From positions 1 to 12,422 of the forward strand of contig JAQXSU010000221.1 in assembly GCA_029219125.1 (NCBI GenBank): a stretch of 12,422 nt of DNA, written 5' to 3'. Of the stretch, positions 1 through 6,536 are shown in pieces. A program made the translations under genes and the position numbers. The notes beneath the pieces are model-generated. The model saw only the letters and a list, made by a program, of their open reading frames with translations. It was not told the origin of the DNA and made no database searches. The DNA is from Bacillota bacterium. GTDB lineage: Bacteria; Bacillota; Clostridia; Peptostreptococcales; Anaerovoracaceae. Positions within the stretch are counted from its first letter, which is position 1. Each line of letters begins with the position of its first letter.

Positions 1-401
1 TTCCGCTCCGCTTTCGGCGCCGCTTCCAGAATCTTGTCCACCAGGTTGGCAGGCAGTTCCTCCAGAATATCGATCTTATCGTCGAAGTCCAGTTCCTGAA
101 TGATGTAGGTCAGCTCGGCATCGGTGATGCCCTCCACAATCTTCAGCTGGTCGTCAGACGGCAGGTAAGCAAAAACATCAACAGAAACATCCTTCGGCAG
201 CAGCCGGTACACCACCACGGTCCGGCTCCGCAGATCCTCATCCTCCAGAAATTCTTCAAACATTTCAGCGATATCCGCTTCGTTATACTTCAGCAGCTCG
301 TCCTTAATCTTAAAATACATCTTCTCGTCGAACCATTCGAAGATCTTTTCCAGAGATTCTTCAAACGCTTCGTCGTGACGCAGCAAAATATCCTTGTTCA
401 T
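1..401 (-). CDS. mgtE: Magnesium transporter MgtE, N-terminal part (gene runs off the left edge)
   Basis: The visible 133 codons encode the cytoplasmic N-domain of an MgtE-family Mg2+ channel/transporter. The reading begins MNKDILLRHDEAF and contains family phrases: VVVYRLLPKDVSVDVFAYL (about residues 62-80), a PSDDQ..IVEGITDAEL stretch (about 81-96), and DILEELPANLVDKIL (about 111-125). These belong to the repeated helical hairpins of the MgtE N-domain. The CBS pair and membrane domain lie beyond the window. The ATG at 399-401 is preceded by GGGAGGAG at 408-415, a near-ideal ribosome binding site, which fixes the start. In known MgtE proteins the N and CBS domains sense internal Mg2+ and gate the membrane pore. 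The gene has its own promoter near 605-634 and a long leader containing a small upstream ORF. It is transcribed divergently from gdhA. Identification is secure at family level; function beyond Mg2+ transport is not visible. Confidence 0.9.
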   Translation of the reverse strand, partial: MNKDILLRHDEAFEESLEKIFEWFDEKMYFKIKDELLKYNEADIAEMFEEFLEDEDLRSRTVVVYRLLPKDVSVDVFAYLPSDDQLKIVEGITDAELTYIIQELDFDDKIDILEELPANLVDKILEAAPKAER

Positions 402-421
402 CGGATTCTCCTCCCTTCACA

Positions 422-449
422 GGTCCTGCTTCCGCCGCCGGACCGCAGG
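422..449 (-). promoter_or_regulatory. Two mutually exclusive short hairpins before the mgtE ribosome binding site
   Basis: Between the upstream ORF stop and the mgtE ribosome binding site, GGTCC (422-426) can pair with GGACC (440-444). Alternatively, CCTGC (425-429) can pair with GCAGG (445-449). The two stems share bases 425-426, so they cannot both form. The arms are only 5 bp, so this may be coincidence. The position, just upstream of GGGAGGAG, would suit translational control. No U-run follows, so this is not an obvious terminator. Confidence 0.3.
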
Positions 450-467
450 GCAGAGAGTTCTCCGATA

Positions 468-566
468 CTACATCCGGGCGAAAACAGGATAGTCTTCAGT
501 TGTCAGTTTACAGTTTCGTATGTGGTCGTCGGTTGTGCTTCGTTTATCGACCGGTACACTATCCAT
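468..566 (-). CDS. Small upstream ORF (32 aa) in the mgtE leader, candidate leader peptide
   Basis: On the minus strand an ATG at 564-566 is preceded by AAAGGAG with a 6-nt spacer, as good a ribosome binding site as those of the real genes here. The frame encodes 32 residues, beginning MDSVPVDKRSTTDDH and ending TTEDYPVFARM, and stops with TAG at 468-470. The stop lies 66 nt before the mgtE ATG. The ORF falls entirely within the predicted mgtE transcript, about 30 nt after the inferred transcription start. The peptide is rich in Asp, Glu and Thr with scattered Pro, has no membrane segment, and matches no family I recognise. Known Mg2+ transporter leaders in enterobacteria (mgtL of mgtA) use acidic and proline codons to sense Mg2+ through ribosome destabilisation; a similar role here is inference only. 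It could also be a chance ORF with a fortuitous Shine-Dalgarno. Confidence 0.5.
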   Translation of the reverse strand: MDSVPVDKRSTTDDHIRNCKLTTEDYPVFARM

Positions 567-604
567 GGTTTTCTCCTTTCGTTTTATTCTGTGCATTACA
601 TTTT

Positions 605-634
605 ATTATACCCCCGCAGCCCGCATTTTGGCAA
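605..634 (-). promoter_or_regulatory. mgtE promoter (sigma-A-like)
   Basis: Reading the minus strand, TTGCCA (629-634) and a perfect TATAAT (605-610) are separated by 18 nt. The start would be near 598, giving a leader of roughly 197 nt before the mgtE ATG. I looked for the conserved M-box (ykoK) riboswitch segments in that leader and did not see them. Confidence 0.7.
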
Positions 635-745
635 GCTTTTTTCTGCGCAAAATCCATTCTCTCCCTGCCTGTTTTCCGTTGCAAACACTTACATCTGCCA
701 TAGCTGCCTCATCAAAGATGTACTCTAAAAAAAACACAAGAATAT

Positions 746-787
746 TGTATACACAGTGTTGACAACCGCCTGAAGAGGTGTTATCTT
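746..787 (+). promoter_or_regulatory. gdhA promoter with overlapping palindromes upstream
   Basis: TTGACA (759-764), a 17-nt spacer and TATCTT (782-787) form a strong sigma-A-like promoter; transcription would start near 794. Immediately upstream lie the perfect palindrome TGTATACA (746-753) and the odd palindrome ACACAGTGT (751-759), which touches the -35 box. These could be an operator for a dimeric repressor, but no regulator is identified. Confidence 0.75.
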
Positions 788-799
788 GATGATAGAAAA

Positions 800-819
800 A
801 CTAGCCAGATGACTAGCCA
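800..819 (+). repeat. Direct repeat ACTAGCCA x2 at 12-bp spacing in the gdhA 5' leader
   Basis: ACTAGCCA occurs at 800-807 and again at 812-819, just after the predicted transcription start and 40 to 60 nt before the gdhA ATG. Exact 8-bp copies one helical turn plus two bases apart could be protein-binding half sites or a chance duplication. Confidence 0.5.
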
Positions 820-858
820 TAAGCAAATTAACTGTGAAACAAAAAAGGAGAATGGGAA

Positions 859-2205
859 ATGGCAAAATTAGTTGAGAAGTACATTGAAATCGCAGCTAAG
901 AGAAACCCGGGCGAACCGGAATTCTTACAGACCGTAGAAGAAGTATTAACTTCCATCGAACCTGTTCTGGAAGCACATCCGGAATACGTGGAAGCTGGTC
1001 TGGTAGAAAGACTGATCGAACCGGAAAGAGGTATCAGCTTCAGAGTTCCTTGGGTTGACGACAACGGCAAAGTACAGGTAAACAGAGGTTACAGATACGA
1101 ATTCAACAGCGCAATCGGACCTTACAAGGGCGGCCTGCGTTTCGCTCCGAATGTATACCCTGGCATCATTAAGTTCTTAGGTTTCGAACAGATCTTCAAG
1201 AACTCCCTGACCGGACTGCCTATCGGCGGCGGCAAGGGCGGTGCTGACTTTGATCCGAACGGCAAGTCCGACGGCGAAATCATGAGATTCTGTCAGTCCT
1301 TCATGACCGAACTGTACAGACATATCGGTCCTCACACTGACGTTCCGGCAGGTGACCTGGGCGTAGGTGCAAGAGAAATCGGTTACTTATTCGGACAGTA
1401 CAAGAGACTGACCAACAGATATGAAGGCGTTCTGACCGGTAAGGGTCTGGCTTACGGCGGCCTGGCAGGCAGAACCGAAGCTACCGGTTACGGTATCGTA
1501 TTCTTCGCAAGAGAAATGCTGAAACACTGCGGCGAAGAATTAAAGGGCAAGACCGTTGTTGTATCCGGTTTCGGTAACGTATCCTGGGGTACCGTTCAGA
1601 AGCTGAACGAACTGGGTGCAAAGGTTGTTACCATCTCCGGTCCGGATGGATACATCTACGATCCGGATGGCGTAACTCCGGGCGAAAAGGAAGACTACCT
1701 GTTAGAGCTGAGAGCTTCCGGCAAGAACATCTGCGCACCTTACGCAGAAAAGTTCCCTGGCGCTACCTTCTATCCAGGCGAAAAGCCTTGGGGCGTTAAG
1801 GCTGACCTGTACATCCCATGCGCTACCCAGAACGAAATCAGAATGGAAGATGCTGAAAAGATGGTTGCAAACGGCTGCAAGTTCCTCTGCGAAGGTTCCA
1901 ATATGCCTACCACCAACGATGCAATCGCTTACCTGCAGAAGAACGGCGTAGTTGTAGGTCCTTCCAAGGCTGCAAACGCCGGCGGCGTAGCTTGCTCCTG
2001 CATCGAAATGGGCCAGAACGCAGGTCACACTGTATTCTCCCCTGCACAGGTTTACGAACAGCTGGAAACCATCATGGTGAACATTCACAAGAATGCTGCA
2101 GCTGCTTCCGAAAAGTACGGTCTGGGCTACAACCTGGTAGCTGGCGCAAACATCGCTGGTTTCGAAAAGGTTGCACAGGCTATGATGGCACAGGGCATTG
2201 TATAA
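859..2205 (+). CDS. gdhA: Glutamate dehydrogenase, probably NAD(H)-dependent
   Basis: A 448-residue hexameric-type glutamate dehydrogenase that interconverts glutamate with 2-oxoglutarate and ammonia in the cytoplasm. The N-terminal substrate domain shows YKGGLRF with K90, K114 in FEQIFKNSLTG, K126 in the GGGKGG loop, and D166 in PAGDLGVG. S380 lies in the AANAGG..CS stretch. The nucleotide domain has SGFGNVSWG (236-244) and SGPDGYIYDP (260-269). Numbering and motifs track the NAD-specific Clostridium symbiosum enzyme, as I recall it, including F238, P262 and D263, where substitutions shift that enzyme toward NADP. I therefore infer NAD(H) use, although automated annotation often calls this family NADP-specific. 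The ATG at 859 follows AAGGAG (845-850); an ATG at 852 is out of frame and too close. Arg codons are almost all AGA (15 of 16), unlike addA and gpmI, suggesting strong expression. The gene is monocistronic, with its own promoter and terminator. Confidence 0.96.
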   Translation: MAKLVEKYIEIAAKRNPGEPEFLQTVEEVLTSIEPVLEAHPEYVEAGLVERLIEPERGISFRVPWVDDNGKVQVNRGYRYEFNSAIGPYKGGLRFAPNVYPGIIKFLGFEQIFKNSLTGLPIGGGKGGADFDPNGKSDGEIMRFCQSFMTELYRHIGPHTDVPAGDLGVGAREIGYLFGQYKRLTNRYEGVLTGKGLAYGGLAGRTEATGYGIVFFAREMLKHCGEELKGKTVVVSGFGNVSWGTVQKLNELGAKVVTISGPDGYIYDPDGVTPGEKEDYLLELRASGKNICAPYAEKFPGATFYPGEKPWGVKADLYIPCATQNEIRMEDAEKMVANGCKFLCEGSNMPTTNDAIAYLQKNGVVVGPSKAANAGGVACSCIEMGQNAGHTVFSPAQVYEQLETIMVNIHKNAAAASEKYGLGYNLVAGANIAGFEKVAQAMMAQGIV

Positions 2206-2240
2206 TTTCTGAATATACCAATCTGGCTTAACTATAATGA

Positions 2241-2270
2241 AAAGGGGCTGTCCTTCGGGGCAGCCTCTTT
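2241..2270 (+). terminator. gdhA terminator hairpin with UUCG loop
   Basis: AAAGGGGCTGTCC and GGGCAGCCTCTTT pair over about 13 bp, with G-U wobbles, around a TTCG tetraloop. This begins 35 nt after the gdhA stop. The following CTGTTT gives only a short T-rich tail, but stem and loop are of the typical strong type. Confidence 0.8.
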
Positions 2271-2275
2271 CTGTT

Positions 2276-2387
2276 TGCTTCTGTCCGCTGTCGGCCTGCC
2301 GCTGTCTGCCCGCTGTCGGCCCGCTGCCCGCCCTGCCGCATGCTTCTGTTCGCTCTGGCCGCATGCTGTCGGGCTGCTGTCGGCCTG
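2276..2387. repeat. Degenerate GC-rich repeat tract (GCTGTCGGCCTG-like units)
   Basis: GCTGTCGGCCTG occurs at 2287-2298 and 2376-2387, with GCTGTCGGCC at 2312-2321. GCCGCATGCT appears at 2335-2344 and 2358-2367. The tract is C/T/G-rich and almost free of A on the plus strand. No credible protein or RNA gene is visible: the open frames through it also cross the gdhA terminator. It may be a decayed repeat or the remains of a lost gene. Confidence 0.45.
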
Positions 2388-2438
2388 TCACCGTGCATCC
2401 CCTGCCATGTCGCAGCCTGGTCATGCGGTTAGTTATAT

Positions 2439-2599
2439 CTAATGCAACAATATAAGCGCTTTTTTCTCGAAATGCACGTAAAATTTCGAGAATACGACTG
2501 AAAAATAGTCAAAAAACAGTAAAAATCCAGGGATTTCAGCTGATTTTTCTGGATTTTTACGTGCATATTTCGATTTTTTGCTTTATATTGTTGCATTAG
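2439..2599. mobile_element. 161-bp nested inverted-repeat element, MITE-like
   Basis: The ends are perfect 17-bp inverted repeats, CTAATGCAACAATATAA (2439-2455) and its complement (2583-2599). Pairing resumes after a 1-bp offset. A second inverted pair, TGCACGTAAAA, lies at 2473-2483 and 2555-2565. Inside are a perfect 12-bp stem GTAAAAATCCAG (2519-2530) with its complement (2549-2560), an 8-bp stem CTCGAAAT (2466-2473) with 2483-2490, and a small GACT/AGTC stem (2496-2510). It is much more AT-rich than its surroundings and encodes no protein. It sits between the convergent ends of gdhA and addA, so it could serve as a two-way transcription block. Outer GTTAG/CTAAC bases flank it symmetrically, but no clear target-site duplication is visible. 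A non-autonomous transposable element or an intergenic structured repeat are the main readings. Confidence 0.6.
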
Positions 2600-2635
2600 C
2601 AGTGGCTAACTCGTTCATTGAAGCGGGATGCCCTG

Positions 2636-5600
2636 TCACATCTCCACCAGTTCACCGCTGTCGGTAAGGTATAGATAGGCTTCTTTGACTTTTTTTCCTG
2701 TGGCGGTTTCCAGGGCGCGGCGGTAGATGTCCATCTGCACCCGGTAGTGGTCTGCAATCCGCTGTTTTTCTTTCTCCGGCTCACGATCCGGACGGATGCG
2801 GCTGGTCTTATAGTCCACCAACACCAGCTGGCCGTCGTCCTCTTCAAAACAGCAGTCGATGATGCCCTGCACCATGACCTCTGCCATCTGCCCACTGCCG
2901 TCCGGATCGTGATCCATCAGCAGGTTGAACGGCTGCTCCCGGTGCACCGCCGGACTCTCCGCCAGGCGGCGTCCCAGATCGGAAGTCATCAGCTTCAGGA
3001 TATTTTCCGGCTGGATCACGGCAGCTTCTTCTGCCGTCAGGAATTGGCCGTCCACCAGATACCGTACGGTTTCTTCAATGACAGCCAGACTCGCCTGCCG
3101 GTCGCCGCCGGCGTAGGCTGTCCGAAAGTTCAGATGCTCCAGCAGGCAGTGATAAATGGTACCCTTCTGGGCCGGCGTAAACACATTCCGCTGTTTGAAG
3201 GAAGCGGGCTCCTCCAGATGAACTTCCCTGATGCCCGGAATGCTTCTGGTGTCCTGCGCCGCCGATGCGTCGCCGACGCCATCCGCCTCCATGCTGCCCC
3301 CGGTGCCGGCATATCCTTCTCCCGCCGCCGCAGCCCGTTCACCTGCGGCGGCATTCAGCTCGCTGACGGAATATTTCGATTTGATGGCAAGATCCCGTTC
3401 ATAGGGATAGACGAAACGCATCTGCCGGTCCACCTGCGCTGCCAGCAATGCATCGCCCGTATGGTTGTCCCGGTCAAACAGGTCCAGTACCAGGTCTGTA
3501 CGCCGCTGCCGGTGGCTCACCAGGCCGGCCAGGTCAGCATCCTCTATGATCTCATACTGCTGCAGACGGGTACAGATCCGGTTTCCCGTCATCTGAAAAT
3601 AGGTAATATCCTTCGGCGGCTGACTGCCCACCTGATCCAGTGCCTCCTGCACGTCCTCACAGATGCCAAGGATCGCCAGCCGGTCCCTGGCCCGGGTCAG
3701 GGCCACATAGAGAATCCGCTTTTCTTCCTCTACTTCTTCCTGATGGAACTTTTCCTTAATGATGCTCTGCAGAGCTGTGGTGCGGAACCAGCTTTCCTCC
3801 TTGTTGACCACAGGGAAACCCAGGCCCAGATCCTTATGGATCACCAGAGACCGGCCCATGCGGGTATAATTCAGCTTCCGGCAAAATCCGGCCAGAATCA
3901 CCATAGGAAACTCCAGTCCTTTGCTTTTGTGGATGGTCATGATCTTTACCAGCTCGTCACCCTCACCTACCAGCTTCACCTGTCCGCTGGCCACCTTCTT
4001 TTCCTTCACCGCTTCGATATACCGGATAAACCCGTACAGAGACCCGCCCTGGCTTTTCCGGTAGCCCGCTGCCTTGTCCACCAGAGCCCGCAGATTTGCC
4101 TGCCGCTGCCGGCCGCCCGGCATGGCACCCATGGCAATATAAAAACCGGTATCCAGAAGCAGCTTCCAGATCAGTTCTTCCAGAGGCATGAAGACCGCCA
4201 GCGACCGCCACTGGGCGAGAGAAAGGGCCGAGGCTGCGGATTTTGCGCAGAGGGCTGCATCGCACCCTGTCTCCCCGCGGCCGCAGGCCATGAAGGCGTC
4301 ATAATAGGAGCCTTCTTTGCAGGCAATCCGGACATCCGCCAGCTCCTCCACCGAAAATCCGAAGATCTCCGAACGGAGTACCGTCAGCAGAGGCACGTCC
4401 TGCTTCTCGTTATCCAGCAGCGACAGCAGCGACAGGAAGGTGTTGATCTCCATGGTGTCGAAATAGCCGTCGTTATCGTCCACGAAGGCCGGAATGTCGT
4501 TTTCCATGAGCACGTTATAGAAGATGTCGCCGTACCCCCGGACCCCACGGAGCAAAATCACCATATCCCGCAGCTGCAAAGGCCGCATGGTCTGTGCTTT
4601 GCTGTCGTAAATGGGCTGCCCCAGGCTGTCCCGGATCAGTTTCACGGCGGCAAGAGCCTCTTTTTCGGCTTTCATCATATTTTTCAGCTCGTCGTCGACG
4701 GCTTCGTCTTCGCTCCACGGCACGCTGGCCAGGTAAAGCTTCGGCTCGGCATAGTACCGGTCGCCGTACGGATCCCCCATGTGAAGTGCCGCATCCTCGT
4801 CGTAGCCGTCCATGATCCCGTCGAACACCTGGTTGACAAAATCGATGACCGGTTTTTTGCTGCGGAAGTTGCGGTTGAGATCGATTTTCATGGAATTCTT
4901 CCCTGTGCCGTCCGGCCCCGCAGCTCCGCCTTCCGCGTACTGCCGGTACCGCCGCTGGAAGATCTCCGGTTCGGCCAGCCGGAACTTATAGATGCTCTGC
5001 TTCACGTCCCCCACCAGGAACAGGTTGTTTTCCCGGCAGATGCGAGACAGCAGTGCCTCCTGCATCACGTTGCTGTCCTGATACTCGTCGACGAAAATGT
5101 GAAGGAATTTTTCCCGGTAAAAGGCGCTGACTTCTTCATCTTTCAAAATCTCCCAGGCATAGTGTTCGATGTCCGAAAAGTCCACCAGCCCCCGCTTTTT
5201 CTTTTCTTCGCTGTAGAGCTGCCCGTAGCGGGTCACCAGCTTTTCGGTCATGACGGCGTCGCTGTAGGTCAAGGCCATTTCTTCTGCCATGGCCTCCGCA
5301 GACTGGCTGAAATAGCCGTTGAGGATGGATTTCACATGATCTTTGGCCAGGTTGCGCCGAGCGGCGGCGGCGTTTTTCATGGCCTCCGCTTCTTCCGGGG
5401 TCATGGCGCTGCCCTCCGGCGTGTTGTAGTAATTTTTCCGCAAAGTCCCCAGTTTGAACGCTCCCAGAGCCTCCCGGAAGTGATCAAAATCCCGGTTTTC
5501 CATCGCTTCGCAAAGTATTTCCAGCTGATGCAGGTCGTCTTCTGCCAGGGTGACCGCCTGCGCCATGCCTGCCTCCCGGGCAAGTCTTAAATTCTCCACG

Positions 5601-6409
5601 ATAGCAGCTTCTGCTTCCTTCAGGCGGGATGCTGCCATCTGCCAGAGGAAGTCCATGACCGGCGCCATGGAATCCCGGACGTCCGCTCCGGGCTCCTCGC
5701 CTGCTCCGATCTGAGCCCCCCGCAGCATTTCCACTTTTTCGTGGAGCCAGGCGGCCGGCTCCGGCAGGCTCTGAATGGTCGTATATGCTTTATCGATCAG
5801 CTCCCGGAACTTGTCATCGTTCCGATCGCCGCTGTAGCAGTCCAGGAAATGGAGGAAGGCCGGGTCGTCCTCTTCAAACTGCTCTTCCAGCAGCTGATCC
5901 ATGGCGTCCGCTTTCAGCAAAGTCTGCTGAGCGTCATCGCAGATTTTGAAATTGGGCTCCACGTCGATGATATAGAAATACTTCCGGATAACCTCCAGGG
6001 CAAAGGCATGGAAGGTACTGATCTGAGCCTGGGACAGTTTGTTCATCTGCTGCTTCAGGAAGTTCAGCTTTTCCTCCAGATCGTGGAGGTCTTCCCGGGC
6101 GGCACTATGTGCGCCCTGCAGGCCGCCTTGCTCCTCGGCGGCGCTGATCTGCTGCGCCTCGCTGATCTGCCGGGCCAGTTCGCCGATGGACTGGCTGACG
6201 GCCCGGCGAATTTTTTCCTTCATTTCCGATGCTGCTGCGTTGGTGAATGTCACGATCAGCATCCGGTCGATGGGACAGCCGTCCTCCAGAATGAGACGCT
6301 TGATCCGCTCCACCAGTACTGCCGTTTTGCCGGAGCCGGCGGCTGCCGCCACCAGCAGATTTTTTCCCCGTTCTTCAATTGCCTGTCGCTGCTGCTCTGT
6401 CCAGTTCAT
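2636..6409 (-). CDS. addA: ATP-dependent helicase/nuclease subunit A (AddA)
   Basis: A 1257-residue RecB-like UvrD-type helicase with a C-terminal nuclease, the AddA subunit of AddAB, which processes double-strand breaks for recombination. Helicase motifs run in order: Walker A AAGSGKT (23-29), VTFTNAAASEM (53-63), DEYQD (441-445), GDVKQSIYKFR (467-477), NRNFRS (512-517), TIHKSKGLEFP (825-835) and YVALTRARDRL (901-911). The nuclease domain shows H1087 in GTIYH, D1185 in QGIID, D1199-Y-K1201, and QMDIY (1225-1229, the QxxxY motif). All catalytic residues appear intact, and length matches the family (~1230). Ala/Gly/Glu-rich linkers occur near 86-105 and 1023-1051. The start MNWTEQQRQAIE is the canonical AddA opening; GAGAGG lies about 10 nt upstream. 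The usual partner addB is absent on both sides: gpmI is divergent upstream, and downstream is the palindromic element. Its product should still need AddB, presumably encoded elsewhere. Confidence 0.97.
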   Translation of the reverse strand: MNWTEQQRQAIEERGKNLLVAAAAGSGKTAVLVERIKRLILEDGCPIDRMLIVTFTNAAASEMKEKIRRAVSQSIGELARQISEAQQISAAEEQGGLQGAHSAAREDLHDLEEKLNFLKQQMNKLSQAQISTFHAFALEVIRKYFYIIDVEPNFKICDDAQQTLLKADAMDQLLEEQFEEDDPAFLHFLDCYSGDRNDDKFRELIDKAYTTIQSLPEPAAWLHEKVEMLRGAQIGAGEEPGADVRDSMAPVMDFLWQMAASRLKEAEAAIVENLRLAREAGMAQAVTLAEDDLHQLEILCEAMENRDFDHFREALGAFKLGTLRKNYYNTPEGSAMTPEEAEAMKNAAAARRNLAKDHVKSILNGYFSQSAEAMAEEMALTYSDAVMTEKLVTRYGQLYSEEKKKRGLVDFSDIEHYAWEILKDEEVSAFYREKFLHIFVDEYQDSNVMQEALLSRICRENNLFLVGDVKQSIYKFRLAEPEIFQRRYRQYAEGGAAGPDGTGKNSMKIDLNRNFRSKKPVIDFVNQVFDGIMDGYDEDAALHMGDPYGDRYYAEPKLYLASVPWSEDEAVDDELKNMMKAEKEALAAVKLIRDSLGQPIYDSKAQTMRPLQLRDMVILLRGVRGYGDIFYNVLMENDIPAFVDDNDGYFDTMEINTFLSLLSLLDNEKQDVPLLTVLRSEIFGFSVEELADVRIACKEGSYYDAFMACGRGETGCDAALCAKSAASALSLAQWRSLAVFMPLEELIWKLLLDTGFYIAMGAMPGGRQRQANLRALVDKAAGYRKSQGGSLYGFIRYIEAVKEKKVASGQVKLVGEGDELVKIMTIHKSKGLEFPMVILAGFCRKLNYTRMGRSLVIHKDLGLGFPVVNKEESWFRTTALQSIIKEKFHQEEVEEEKRILYVALTRARDRLAILGICEDVQEALDQVGSQPPKDITYFQMTGNRICTRLQQYEIIEDADLAGLVSHRQRRTDLVLDLFDRDNHTGDALLAAQVDRQMRFVYPYERDLAIKSKYSVSELNAAAGERAAAAGEGYAGTGGSMEADGVGDASAAQDTRSIPGIREVHLEEPASFKQRNVFTPAQKGTIYHCLLEHLNFRTAYAGGDRQASLAVIEETVRYLVDGQFLTAEEAAVIQPENILKLMTSDLGRRLAESPAVHREQPFNLLMDHDPDGSGQMAEVMVQGIIDCCFEEDDGQLVLVDYKTSRIRPDREPEKEKQRIADHYRVQMDIYRRALETATGKKVKEAYLYLTDSGELVEM

Positions 6410-6444
6410 CTTATCCGTTCCTCTCCATTCGTCCTGTTTTCTTC

Positions 6445-6473
6445 ATTGTAACAGATTTTCGCTCTTTAGAAAA
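6445..6473 (-). promoter_or_regulatory. Probable addA promoter
   Basis: Reading minus, TACAAT (6445-6450) with an upstream TG (extended -10 form) is paired with a weak TTTTCT -35 (6468-6473) at 17 nt. The -35 overlaps that of the divergent gpmI promoter, so the two may compete for polymerase. Confidence 0.5.
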
Positions 6474-6493
6474 GAGGCTGACTGTGGTATACT
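6465..6493 (+). promoter_or_regulatory. Probable gpmI promoter
   Basis: TATACT (6488-6493) lies 17 nt after TTTAGA (6465-6470), a 4-of-6 match to TTGACA. The transcript would start about 35-40 nt before the gpmI ATG. It is divergent from, and overlaps, the addA promoter. Confidence 0.6.
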
Positions 6494-6536
6494 GGAGGGG
6501 AACATTGTATTGCATAGATACAGGAGGACATACACC

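Noticed and set aside
402..604. M-box (ykoK) magnesium riboswitch in the mgtE leader
   Set aside because: The leader has suitable length, but I could not find the conserved M-box core segments, and a small ORF occupies the middle. A covariance search would settle it.
1702..2424. 240-codon minus-strand frame overlapping the end of gdhA
   Set aside because: It runs through the gdhA terminator and the GC-rich repeat tract and mirrors gdhA codons; no family resemblance.
2237..2455. 72-codon plus-strand frame after gdhA
   Set aside because: It begins inside the terminator hairpin and crosses repeat sequence; the translation is Cys/Arg/Pro-rich low complexity.
2747..5590. 947-codon open frame on the plus strand
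   Set aside because: It is antisense to addA, whose protein has all family motifs in order. The plus-strand translation is His/Gln/Pro-rich with no recognisable domain; it is a side effect of codon bias in a GC-rich gene.
6039..6536. N-terminal extension of gpmI
   Set aside because: The frame stays open upstream, but it is antisense to addA. The family N-terminus MKKPTMLMILDGYG starts at 6537 behind AGGAGG.
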